Source: Streptomyces sp. WM6378
GTDB taxonomy: Bacteria; Actinomycetota; Actinomycetes; Streptomycetales; Streptomycetaceae
Direction: 5' to 3'
NCBI RefSeq assembly: GCF_001279695.1
Contig: NZ_LGDD01000326.1
Coordinates: 1-64,000 of the forward strand
Length of the DNA: 64,000 nt
Shown: piece after piece, positions 55,714 through 63,631 of the stretch
Layout: each line of letters begins with the position of its first letter
Numbering within the stretch: the stretch's first letter is position 1
Program-made: the position numbers and the translations under genes
Notes under the pieces: model-generated
What the model was told of the DNA's origin: nothing
Database searches by the model: none
Seen by the model: only the letters and a program-made list of their open reading frames with translations

Positions 55714-56475
55714 ATGCTCGTTGTATATGCTGGCCCTTCACTGCGGGCCACCGATGTCGAGCGGCTCACCTCGGACGCCCTGGAGCGCGGCCTCGACCTT
55801 GAACTGCGGCCGCCCATCATCCGTGGCGATCTGGAGAAGCTGACCAGGGAGCTGCCGACGTCTGCTGAAGTCCTTCTGCTGGACGGCGAGTTCGGGCAGA
55901 ACATGTCCGTGTCGGTGACCGAGGTACGGGCCTTTCTGCAGACCGGTCGTCGTATGTCGGGAGCCTCGTCGATGGGCGCGCTGCGTGCGACCGAATGCCG
56001 TGTCCTGGGCATGGCCGGGTACGGCTGGGTAACGCAGCAGTACCTCGATGGCGTCACCGACTCCGACGCGGACGTCGCTCTGCTTTTCGAGCCGGAGACC
56101 TACCAGCCGGTGACTATCCCGCTGGTGAACGTACGCTGGCTGCTGGACCAGTCGCTCCGCGCAGGGCTTCTGACGCCTGCTCATGCGCTGCTTGCGCTGG
56201 AAGTCGCCCGGAATGTGCACTACCGCCTGAGATTTCCCTCCGCCCTGGAACGCGCCTGGTCGCGGGAGCTTCCCGGGGTTGCCGCCATGGTCCTGCTGCC
56301 CTTCCTGGACGAGGACCGGCTGGACGAGTGGGACCGCAAGCGCACCGATGCGCTGGAGGCGCTCGACCACTGTCTGGGGCTGCGAGAGCTGAGCCCCGCG
56401 ACCCCGACGGCAGGCCGCTTCCCCGCCCGCTTCCCGGTCAACGCACAGCTACCACCCCACGAGGCAGGCCGATGA
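55714..56475 (+). CDS. TfuA-like protein 2
   Basis: 253 residues, the usual TfuA length. Motifs: VVYAGPSLRATDVERL, EVLLLDGEFGQNMSVSVTEV, FLQTGRRMSGASSMGALRAT and ECRVLGMAGYGWVTQQYL. It pairs with the second YcaO protein by position and repeats the arrangement of the first pair, so the operon contains a duplicated YcaO-TfuA module that has diverged. The stop overlaps the transporter start by ATGA. Sulfur donation in thioamidation is inferred from the family. Confidence 0.88.
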   Translation: MLVVYAGPSLRATDVERLTSDALERGLDLELRPPIIRGDLEKLTRELPTSAEVLLLDGEFGQNMSVSVTEVRAFLQTGRRMSGASSMGALRATECRVLGMAGYGWVTQQYLDGVTDSDADVALLFEPETYQPVTIPLVNVRWLLDQSLRAGLLTPAHALLALEVARNVHYRLRFPSALERAWSRELPGVAAMVLLPFLDEDRLDEWDRKRTDALEALDHCLGLRELSPATPTAGRFPARFPVNAQLPPHEAGR

Positions 56476-57782
56476 GCTCTGCCCGGAATACCGACGTGCC
56501 ATCGGACCGCGTCCCGCGATGGTCGATGTCGAAGATCATGCTGCCTCCCGGGCAACAGCGCTCGCTGGCCTGGATGACGCTGATCGACGCGCTGGGCACA
56601 GGCATCTTCCTGGCTGGCAACGTCGTGTATTTCACCCGGTTCGCCGGACTATCGGCGGGACAGGTCAGCCTGGGGATCTCGGCGGCCGGGTTTGCCGGTG
56701 TGGTCGCCCTCGCAGTCATGGGGAGAGTCGCCGACCGGTTCGGCTCCCGTCGGGTGTTCATCGCGCTGAGCATCGTCCAGACGATCGGTTACGCGGCCTA
56801 TCTACTGGTTCATACCTTTGCGGCCTTCTTCGTACTGGTCAGTGTTCTCGGCTTCGTCGACTTCGGGAAGAGCCCGGCCAAGCAGGCCCTCGTTTCACTG
56901 ATCGCGGAGGCGCACTCACGAGTACGCGTGCGCGCCATGATGCGGTCGCTCTTCAACGGTGGTTGCTCCGTCGGCTCCGGACTGGCCGCGTTGCTGCTTT
57001 CCTTCAACAGCCATCTCGCCGAATACGCCTTCGTCCTTGGCAACGCGTTGTCGTTCCTGGCCTGCGCCCTGTTCGCGATGCGTTTCCCCGCACCTGAGCC
57101 TGCCGCGCACCACGCAAAGCCGAAGCGGCTCGCGGCGCTCAGAAACCGGCCGTTCCTGGCGATTACGGCAGTGACGGGGGTGATGACACTGCACGCTTCG
57201 GTGCTCCTCGTCGTCTTCCCGCTCTGGATCGTCGAGCGAACGGTCGTTCCGACGTCGCTGATCGGCGTGCTCATGGTGGTCAACACCGTGATGTGCGTAT
57301 TCCTCCAGGTCCGTCTGGCGCGCGATCTGGAGAGCCTGGCCGATGGTTCCCGGGCCGCGCGCAAAGCCGCCGTACTGCTCGCGGTGAGCAGCCTGCTCAT
57401 GGGCCTCGCCGGCAGCCGTCACCCATGGCTCGCGATCGCCATGGCCTGCTCGGGAGTGGTCGTGCTCACGTGGGGCGAGATCGTGCAGGCGGCGAGCCGT
57501 TCGGCACTGTCCTATGCTCTTGCACCCGAGCACGCGCAGGCCGAGTATCTCGGTGCCTTCAGCATGGGCATGGCCGGGCAGTCCTCGGTCGGGCCGTATC
57601 TGTGCACCAGCCTGGTCATCGGCCTGGATAGGATCGGCTGGGCGATCCTGGCAGCTGTCTTCGTTCTCGCGGGACTGGCGACGGGTCCGTTGGCGAATCG
57701 GGCCGCACGGAGCCTCGTCCCCAACACCTCCGTCGCGGAAGGCACTGAACCACTATGTCCGCAACCGCAATCCGCCCCCTGA
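56472..57782 (+). CDS. MFS transporter
   Basis: 436 residues from the ATG at 56472. Twelve hydrophobic segments are spread along the protein (TLIDALGTGIFLAGNVVYF, VSLGISAAGFAGVVALAVMG, VFIALSIVQTIGYAAYLLVH, FLAITAVTGVMTLHASVLLV and others), with the MFS loop motif GRVADRFGSRRVFI after the second segment. It is the only transporter in the RiPP operon and should export the peptide or give self-resistance. It overlaps the TfuA gene upstream and the GNAT gene downstream (28 bp), so all are co-translated. Confidence 0.88.
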   Translation: MSSARNTDVPSDRVPRWSMSKIMLPPGQQRSLAWMTLIDALGTGIFLAGNVVYFTRFAGLSAGQVSLGISAAGFAGVVALAVMGRVADRFGSRRVFIALSIVQTIGYAAYLLVHTFAAFFVLVSVLGFVDFGKSPAKQALVSLIAEAHSRVRVRAMMRSLFNGGCSVGSGLAALLLSFNSHLAEYAFVLGNALSFLACALFAMRFPAPEPAAHHAKPKRLAALRNRPFLAITAVTGVMTLHASVLLVVFPLWIVERTVVPTSLIGVLMVVNTVMCVFLQVRLARDLESLADGSRAARKAAVLLAVSSLLMGLAGSRHPWLAIAMACSGVVVLTWGEIVQAASRSALSYALAPEHAQAEYLGAFSMGMAGQSSVGPYLCTSLVIGLDRIGWAILAAVFVLAGLATGPLANRAARSLVPNTSVAEGTEPLCPQPQSAP

Positions 57783-58324
57783 GTATCGAGGACAGCGAGG
57801 CACTGGCGGTTCTCCACCGGCAGAACCGTGAGTTTCTTCGGCCGTGGGATCCTCCGCGTTCGGACGAGTTCTTCACGGAAGTCGGCCAGCGCGCCTCCGT
57901 AGCAGCAGCTCTGCGGCAGAGGGACAACGGAGCGATGTGGCCCGGTGTGGTCCTGTACGAGGGAGCCGTGGTCGGCCGGGTCGACCTCAACAACATCCTG
58001 CTCGGGCGCCTGCGCAGCTGCTTCATCGGCTACTGGATCTCCAGTGGCCACAATGGGCGGGGGATCGCCACGGATGCCGTGGCGCTGGCCCTGAACGTGG
58101 CCTTCCACGACTTGCAGCTGCACCGCGTCGACGCGTTCGCGCGGGAAGACAACCCGGCGTCGTGCCGTGTCCTGAAGAAGTGTGGGTTCCGGACTGTGGG
58201 CGTGTCACGTGGGCACATCCATATCGACGGCCGTTGGCGGGACGACGTCTTCTTCCAGAAGCTCGCTCCCTGGGACGACCGTGTGCGCCTCATGCCTGAC
58301 GCAGGAGGGGCACACAGCAACTGA
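57755..58324 (+). CDS. GNAT acyltransferase (RimJ/RimL type)
   Basis: 189 residues. The GNAT fold is clear: IRPLSIEDSEALAVL, the strand VVGRVDLNNILLG, the acyl-CoA pyrophosphate loop SGHNGRGIATDAV (Q/RxxGxG/A pattern) and LHRVDAFAREDNPASCRVLK followed by KCGFRTVGVSRG. RimJ/RimL-type enzymes acetylate protein N-termini, and a GNAT joins a polyketide chain to a peptide in goadvionin biosynthesis. As the last gene of this operon it could acylate the peptide N-terminus, either with acetyl-CoA or with the chain made by the divergent PUFA-type synthase. It may instead give self-resistance by acetylation. Confidence 0.85.
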   Translation: MSATAIRPLSIEDSEALAVLHRQNREFLRPWDPPRSDEFFTEVGQRASVAAALRQRDNGAMWPGVVLYEGAVVGRVDLNNILLGRLRSCFIGYWISSGHNGRGIATDAVALALNVAFHDLQLHRVDAFAREDNPASCRVLKKCGFRTVGVSRGHIHIDGRWRDDVFFQKLAPWDDRVRLMPDAGGAHSN

Positions 58325-58349
58325 GGCCTTTTCGGCAATATCATGCCCG

Positions 58350-58725
58350 CCACCCGTGCGGCGACCGTGCGGTGGGACCACGTCGGTTCCGGGTGCGGTC
58401 GCGTGCTGGGGGGGGCGGTGACCACCATTACGCGCACCTGGCACCGGTACGTCCTCGGCCGGCCCGACCGCACCGCGTCGTCCATGCCTGCCAGTCCGTG
58501 AACGGCGAACGGCCCCCGCCACTTGCGCACCGTGTTCACCGAGATCCCCAGCTCCCGCGCGATGGCACCGTTGGCCAGTCCGCCCGCCGCCGCGAGCGCG
58601 ATTCTGGCCCGCAGCACCTTGAGTACCTGCCCGGTCACCGACGCCGCCAGCCGCTGCAGTCGTGCCCGCACCGGCACGGTGAGCTCCACCGCAACCGCCC
58701 TCGTCCGTGGCAGCCGTCCTGGCAT
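58350..58725 (-). pseudogene. IS630-type transposase, N-terminal fragment
   Basis: Reads RLQRLAASVTGQVLKVLRAR, ANGAIARELGISVNTVRKW and GLAGMDDAVRSGRPRTY, the paired helix-turn-helix region of IS630 transposases. The DDE core is missing; the frame runs into the antisense of the GNAT gene. It marks the right edge of the RiPP operon. Confidence 0.75.
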
Positions 58726-58734
58726 GACCTATCC

Positions 58735-58968
58735 GGAGCCGCGGGTATTGCGGCGCGCCTGTACTCGTGGGCGTTCAACAAGACCGCGTGGGCCCATGAG
58801 CCGTCCGAGGACTGGATGAAGCAGAACTCCCTGCCTGTCAGGCTCTCGCGGAAGCCGATGTGCTGCGGCGGGCACTGGATGCCCTGTGTCGGAAGTTGGA
58901 TGGCAAGGCAGCCGCGGCGAAGACAGCATGACGTAAGAGGGCTGCCCTCAGCGAAGTGCTCAGTGCCT
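58735..58968 (+). pseudogene. Tyrosine recombinase (integrase) fragment
   Basis: One frame gives YSWAFNKTAWAHEPSEDW, and after a frame change QALAEADVLRRALDALCRK, LDGKAAAAKTA, stop, RKRAALSEVLSA. This matches the core-binding domain of actinobacterial phage-type integrases. It is cut at 58968 by the IS1182 terminus and contains an in-frame stop. Confidence 0.5.
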
Positions 58969-60640
58969 GACTCTGTCGGGGATCTTGTGAATTGCCAGCA
59001 TGAAGACGTGATCGCCACTCAGGCGTCCGTCTGCCTGGTGTGACTGTTTCCCCTGCTCAACTCCCGTGAGGTGCAGAGTGGGTGCAAACGGGCCGAGTGG
59101 ATCACCTCGTCCCCGACGCCTCTGCGAACGCCACCACGGGTGCTGATGAGAGGTGTGGGGCAGGAGATGCCAATGGTCCGGGGCTGGGGGCGTAGCGCCG
59201 CCGGGCGCCTGGCGTAGCGCCTTTGCTGGGATTCGCGCGATGGCATCGGTGACGGTGGGACGGTGGGCGGATCCGTCTACTGGAGATGATCGAGATGTGC
59301 GTCCACCCTCGTTCCGGCTCGGAGATCCCGGAGCTGACAGCACGGGTTGCCCGTGCCAGCAATCCGCATGGCACCGCCGCTATGTGTATCCGCGACCGTC
59401 TGGACGGGTTGTGGAGCGACGAGGACTTCGCCGAGTGGTACCCGCGGGACGGCAGGCCAGGCTTGTCCCCGGCCCAGTTGGCCACAGTCTGCGTTCTGCA
59501 GTTCCTGCTGGAGTTGTCCGACCGGCAGGCCGCCGAGGCGGTGCGCTGTCGCATTGACTTCAAATACGCGTTAGCCATGGAACTGGACGATCCCGGCTTC
59601 CACCACAGCGTCCTGACGGACTTCCGTGAGCGCCTGGCCGAGGAAGGCCGGGCCGACCAGCTCCTGAGCCTGGCACTGGAGCGGATCAGGGCCGCCGGCC
59701 TGGTCAAGGAACGGGGACGTCAGCGCAGCGACTCCACCCACGTCCTGGCCGCGGTACGGGACCTGACTCGGATCGAGCTGGTCACCGAAGCGATGCGTGC
59801 GGCCTTGGAGAACTCGCCCGTCAGGCCCCGCGGGAACTCAAGGGGCTGGTCACGGACGACTGGGGCAAGCGCTACGGACGCGCAGCCCGGCTCGGGAACA
59901 ATCCCACCCGGCCGAAGACCCGTATCAAGAGCGTCGGCGATGACGCCTTCCTGCTGCTGGGCTACATCCACCACTACCTGCCCCGCCTGTGGGAAGGCCC
60001 GCAACTCCAGGCGCTACGGCAGATCTTCCTGCAGAACTACTGGATCGACAGCCGGGACAAGGTCCGGTGGCGCACTCCCGAGGAGACTGGCCTGCCGTCC
60101 TCCTCCGCAGCCATCGTCTCGCCCTACGACCTGACCGCCCGATACGCCCGACGGGGCAGCACTCGGTGGAAAGGGTTCCTGACGCACGTCACCGAGACCT
60201 GCGACGACGACACCGTGAACATCATCACCGACGTGACCACCACCGCAGCCACGATCCGCGATGTCTCCACCCTGCCGGCGACCCATGCCCACCTGGAGGA
60301 ACGGAACCTGTTGCCCGCCGAGCACCTGGTCGACGGCGGCTACACCTCCGTCGCGATGCGGGACAGTACCGCCCGTGACTACCAGATCGACCTGGTGGGG
60401 CCGGTCAAGGAGAAGACCACCCGCAAGTCACGCAAGGGCAACGTGTTCGACCGCGACGCCTTCACCATCGACTGGGACCGGCAGGAAGTCGTCTGTCCGC
60501 AGGGCACGGTGACCCGCCAGTGGTCGACTCCGCCCTCCATCACCCCCTACACCAGGGTGTTCTTCAACAAGGTCGACTGCATCCCCTGCCCGGTCAGGAC
60601 CGACTGCACGCGCAGCCAACAGCGTCCCCCAACTTTGAGC
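58968..60640. mobile_element. Second IS1182-type element, right end missing
   Basis: The left terminus (58968-58990, CTGACTCTGTCGGGGATCTTG) matches the ends of the intact element at 12037-13881. The transposase gene follows in plus orientation, but the sequence breaks off near 60640 before the conserved Glu and no right terminus follows. Confidence 0.75.
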
Positions 60641-60658
60641 TGCGGGCTTTGGCCATAG
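59286..60658 (+). pseudogene. IS1182-family transposase, frameshifted and 3'-truncated
   Basis: The frame from 59286 gives [39 protein letters not shown] and [19 protein letters not shown] (first Asp). Near 59810 the family sequence moves to another frame (LVTDDWGKRYGRAARLGNNP, HLVDGGYTSVAMRDST with the second Asp), and it ends after the Cys cluster IPCPVRTDCTRS at about 60615. It is about 60% through the family length and cannot be active. Confidence 0.85.
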
Positions 60659-60717
60659 GTTGCTGAGGAGCTCGGTCCGCAGGACGCTTAAGGCAGAGCT
60701 CAGCGGGGGGAGGGGGC

Positions 60718-60843
60718 ATGGACCCACAGTCCTACGAGAGCCAACCGCACACGGACATCCACGCTCTACGCGGAGCGATAGAAGACGCCTGCCAGCAGGC
60801 CGTGTCCGGCCTGTTCACCCTCGCCGGGCAGCTTACGAGGTGA
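60718..60843 (+). CDS. Small hypothetical protein (41 residues)
   Basis: Starts at ATG 60718 with GGGGGAGGGGG upstream. The sequence is balanced and helical (HALRGAIEDACQQAVSGLF). Its stop overlaps a GTG that opens the next small frame (GTGA), so the two may be translated together, or they may be one gene split by a frameshift. No family recognised. Confidence 0.4.
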   Translation: MDPQSYESQPHTDIHALRGAIEDACQQAVSGLFTLAGQLTR

Positions 60844-61046
60844 AGATGCTGCTACTGACCCTCAACCAGGCCGAGAGCTTCCTGGAAACCGGTGAGGCAG
60901 AAGTGGCCATGCGCTTCCCGGACGAGCCGGATCAGTACCTCTACCGGGCAGTCCTCGCGGAACGGATGCTGCAACGCCTGGTCACGTCGGTGCGGGACGT
61001 CATGAACTCAAGCCCCAAGGACTGTGTGGGGCAGTCACAGCCATGA
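60840..61046 (+). CDS. Small hypothetical protein (68 residues)
   Basis: From GTG 60840, overlapping the previous stop. It reads MLLLTLNQAESFLETGEAE, VAMRFPDEPDQYLYRAVLA and ERMLQRLVTSVRDVM, a plausible small helical protein with no family match. It lies directly beyond the truncated IS1182 element, so a larger parent gene may have been cut. Confidence 0.4.
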   Translation: MKMLLLTLNQAESFLETGEAEVAMRFPDEPDQYLYRAVLAERMLQRLVTSVRDVMNSSPKDCVGQSQP

Positions 61047-61461
61047 CCTGCGATTTTAGCCGGGCCAACTGCAACGCTCGGAGGGGCCAACTCAGCCGCT
61101 CATGGGCCATCTCGGACACTCAGTCTCAGCAGCGCCATCAATGTCCGATACCTCTGGGACGACCCCTACACCCAGCTCGCGATCGTCTTCGTGGGCGGAG
61201 AAGGCTGCTACCAGGCCCCGTGCGCAACAACCCCCGAGGCGGCGCGGAGGAACGCCGAACGCGGGCCGGACCGGCTGCGCACTGCGCAAGTCGCCCCGTT
61301 GCGGGGCTATGAAAAAGGTAGGGGGGCGCACCGCAGCAGTCGTCGGCCAGGGGCCCAGCCGCAGCACAGGGCCCGGGGCTTGTACCGCAGACGCGGTTCA
61401 AGCTCCGGGCCGAGGCTCTGTGGACCGGGTGAACGAGCTCACCCGGCCACGTCGCTGACGC
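61047..61461. other. No supported gene
   Basis: Sequence 3' of the protease gene. Only overlapping low-information frames are present. Confidence 0.4.
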
Positions 61462-63336
61462 TCAGTGCGCGGCGGCGGTCACCGATACAGGGGCAGCGGA
61501 GCCGACCCCTGCCACGGTGTTGCCGCCACCCTCCGCGTAAGCGACCAAGCCCGCGAATGCGCTGTTCCACACGACTCCGTAGGACGGGAAGGGGTTGACG
61601 CCGCCCTGCTGGAATCCGCCGATGCTGGCATACGCCGTGCCGGTGCTGTCGCTGAGCGGGCCGCCGGAGCCTCCGTCAGCGAAGGTGCAGTTGAGCTCCA
61701 GCTGGCTGTTGTCGCCGTTGAACCGGGTCGCCGGCGCGTTGCACGCGCGGGGGTCCTTGTAGTCGTGCGGGTAGCCGATGGTGTAGGTGGGGGTTGAGGC
61801 CACGTTCACGCCTTGCGAGGTCTTCCACTTGTGGATCCCGGCCACGTTCCCGATGTGTGCGCCGTCTGAGCGCGGCTTGATCACGTAGACCCCGAAGTCG
61901 GCATCGGGGGCGTGATCGTCGTGCCAGTGCTTGGTGACGTAGCCGATGCTCTGAACCGACCAGGCGGCATGAGGTCCGCTGGAGTTGTCGTTCGGCACGA
62001 ACTTGTCGGGGGTCGGGGCGTTGACCCAGATCCCGGGCGGCCCGCCGAAGGCGTGGTTCGTGCTGTTGTAGATGCAGTGGCCGGCGGTGGCGACGATGTC
62101 GGGGCCGATCACCGTGCCGGTGCAGTTCCAGTGCACGGGCCCGAGGTGGTAGTAGAGCTTGCCGACGGTCGGCTCGCCCGAGGTGGTCCGGGTCGTCCCG
62201 CCGTCAGACGGGGTAAAGCTCTGCGCCATGATGCTGGGACTGGTACCAGGAGCCATGCCCAGGCCCGTGGAGACACCGCCGGCCGGCTTGTCCTGCGTGA
62301 TCCACAGGGCGCCGGTGTTGGCCTGGAACGCGATCCCAGGCACCCCCGAACCGCTGACCGCGTAACTCGGGCTGGTGCCGCGCATCATGCCCAGGTGCAG
62401 GTCGGTGCCAGCGGTGGTACCCGGCGTGATCCACAAGTTGCCGGTGTTGGCCTGGAACGCGATACCGAAATGGCTCTTGTTGTTGTAGTTCCTGGTAATG
62501 CTGGGGCTGGTGCCGCGCATCATGCCCAGGTGCAGGTCGGTGCCGACGGTGGTACCCGGCGTGATCCACAGGTCGCCGGTATTGGCCTGGAACGCGATCT
62601 CGACGTCGGGCCCGCCGGTGGAAGAGATGCTGGGGCTGGTGCCGCGCATCATGCCCAAGTGCAAGTCGGTGCCCCGTCCGGTTTCCGAGTTGTAGCGCCA
62701 CAGGTCGCCGTTGTTGGCCTGGAACGCAACGTCGTACTCGATGTGGCCCGCGCTGTCGTAGTGGGCAACGACGCTGGGGCTGGTCCCGGGCATCATGCCC
62801 AGGCCCGTGTTGAGGGTGTGTCCGTTCCCGGTGACCCACAGATTGGTGGTGTTGGCCTGGAACGCGGTCCAGTAGACGCTGGTGTCCCGGCCCTGGCAGA
62901 CGCTGCTGATGCTGGGGCTGGTGCCGCGCATCATGCCCAGGCCCGTGTTGACGGTGTGTCCGTTCCCGGTGATCATCCACAGGTCGGTGGTGTTGGCCTG
63001 GAACGCGGTCTCGCCACCGCTCCCGTTGCACCCTCCGAGTGCGGTGCTGGGGCTGGTGCCGCGCATCATGCCCAGGCCCGTGTTGAGGGAGCCGGGCGCC
63101 GTTCCCCCCGACTCCCACAGATTGGTGGTGTTGGCCTGGAACGCGATGGTGAACGTGTCGGTCGGAAATGCTGCGGCAGTGCTGCTGGCGGACGCCGGCG
63201 CGGCACTCAGAACCGGAAGCAGCCCGGCTGCCGCAACAGCAGAACCCAACAGGACGGGTACCAGCCGACCCAGCGCCCCGCGGCGCGGCGTTCCCATGGC
63301 GCTCTTCGGCGCCCCATGCCTTCTTAACCTCATCAT
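61462..63336 (-). CDS. Secreted trypsin-like serine protease with seven-repeat propeller domain
   Basis: 624 residues. An N-terminal signal peptide (RLVPVLLGSAVAAAGLLPVL to ASASS) is followed by seven repeats with the consensus AFQANTxxLW ... LGMMRGTSPS, spaced about 40-50 residues (residues 60-365), and then a chymotrypsin-fold protease domain with VATAGHCIYN (His), DADFGVYVI (Asp) and DGGSGGPLSDS (Ser). Seven such blades resemble PLL/tectonin-type sugar-binding beta-propellers, so the repeats may tether the protease to glycans or cell walls. I recognise both parts separately but not this combination. It stands alone in its transcription unit. Confidence 0.85.
   Translation of the reverse strand: MMRLRRHGAPKSAMGTPRRGALGRLVPVLLGSAVAAAGLLPVLSAAPASASSTAAAFPTDTFTIAFQANTTNLWESGGTAPGSLNTGLGMMRGTSPSTALGGCNGSGGETAFQANTTDLWMITGNGHTVNTGLGMMRGTSPSISSVCQGRDTSVYWTAFQANTTNLWVTGNGHTLNTGLGMMPGTSPSVVAHYDSAGHIEYDVAFQANNGDLWRYNSETGRGTDLHLGMMRGTSPSISSTGGPDVEIAFQANTGDLWITPGTTVGTDLHLGMMRGTSPSITRNYNNKSHFGIAFQANTGNLWITPGTTAGTDLHLGMMRGTSPSYAVSGSGVPGIAFQANTGALWITQDKPAGGVSTGLGMAPGTSPSIMAQSFTPSDGGTTRTTSGEPTVGKLYYHLGPVHWNCTGTVIGPDIVATAGHCIYNSTNHAFGGPPGIWVNAPTPDKFVPNDNSSGPHAAWSVQSIGYVTKHWHDDHAPDADFGVYVIKPRSDGAHIGNVAGIHKWKTSQGVNVASTPTYTIGYPHDYKDPRACNAPATRFNGDNSQLELNCTFADGGSGGPLSDSTGTAYASIGGFQQGGVNPFPSYGVVWNSAFAGLVAYAEGGGNTVAGVGSAAPVSVTAAAH
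62220..63150 (-). repeat. Seven in-frame coding repeats
   Basis: The nucleotide sequence repeats every 120-150 bp, for instance GTTGGCCTGGAACGCG on the plus strand, which encodes the AFQAN core of each unit. These are protein repeats of the protease gene and not a CRISPR array. Confidence 0.85.
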
Positions 63337-63441
63337 TGTCCCCCGCTGCTCGTGACCGTACTTCGGCTCAGATCGACCGTGCTGAATCGGCTGGGCGTGG
63401 CCGCCAGGCGCTGAGATGCTGCGGACCTACCGACCCCTCGG

Positions 63442-63531
63442 TCAGCCATCGGCCTGGGCCACTCCGGTAGTGGTGCCAGCGGCGACGGCCATCGTCGCGG
63501 CCACCACCGCTGCCTTGACCGAACGCTTCAT
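63442..63531 (-). CDS. Signal-peptide-like micropeptide (29 residues)
   Basis: ATG at 63531 with AAAGGA upstream. It encodes MKRSVKAAVVAATMAVAAG followed by TTTGVAQADG and a stop: a complete Sec signal peptide with almost no mature part. It could be a truncated secreted-protein gene or a short leader ORF. The conserved module at 63577-63630 lies upstream, and a decayed copy of both is at 9106-9300. Confidence 0.4.
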   Translation of the reverse strand: MKRSVKAAVVAATMAVAAGTTTGVAQADG

Positions 63532-63576
63532 CGCTGTTCCTTTCGTAGCGCGGGAACAGCTGAGCGCCCCACGGCG

Positions 63577-63630
63577 ACGCTATGGGTACGGGCCCTTCGA
63601 CCGTCCTAGATTCGTCCTAGTGCCAGGTCA
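63577..63630 (-). promoter_or_regulatory. Conserved upstream module of the micropeptide
   Basis: On the minus strand it reads TGACCTG, ACTAGGACG, ATCTAGGACG, then CCCGT and CATAGCGT, nearly identical to 9106-9160. Two TAGGAC boxes 11 bp apart suggest a repeat-type activator or sigma-factor site. Confidence 0.45.
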
Positions 63631-63631
63631 C

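Noticed and set aside
62220..63150. Regularly spaced repeats resembling a CRISPR array
   Set aside because: Repeats are in frame, encode conserved AFQAN/GTSPS units, and the intervals are coding and similar to each other; there are no cas genes.
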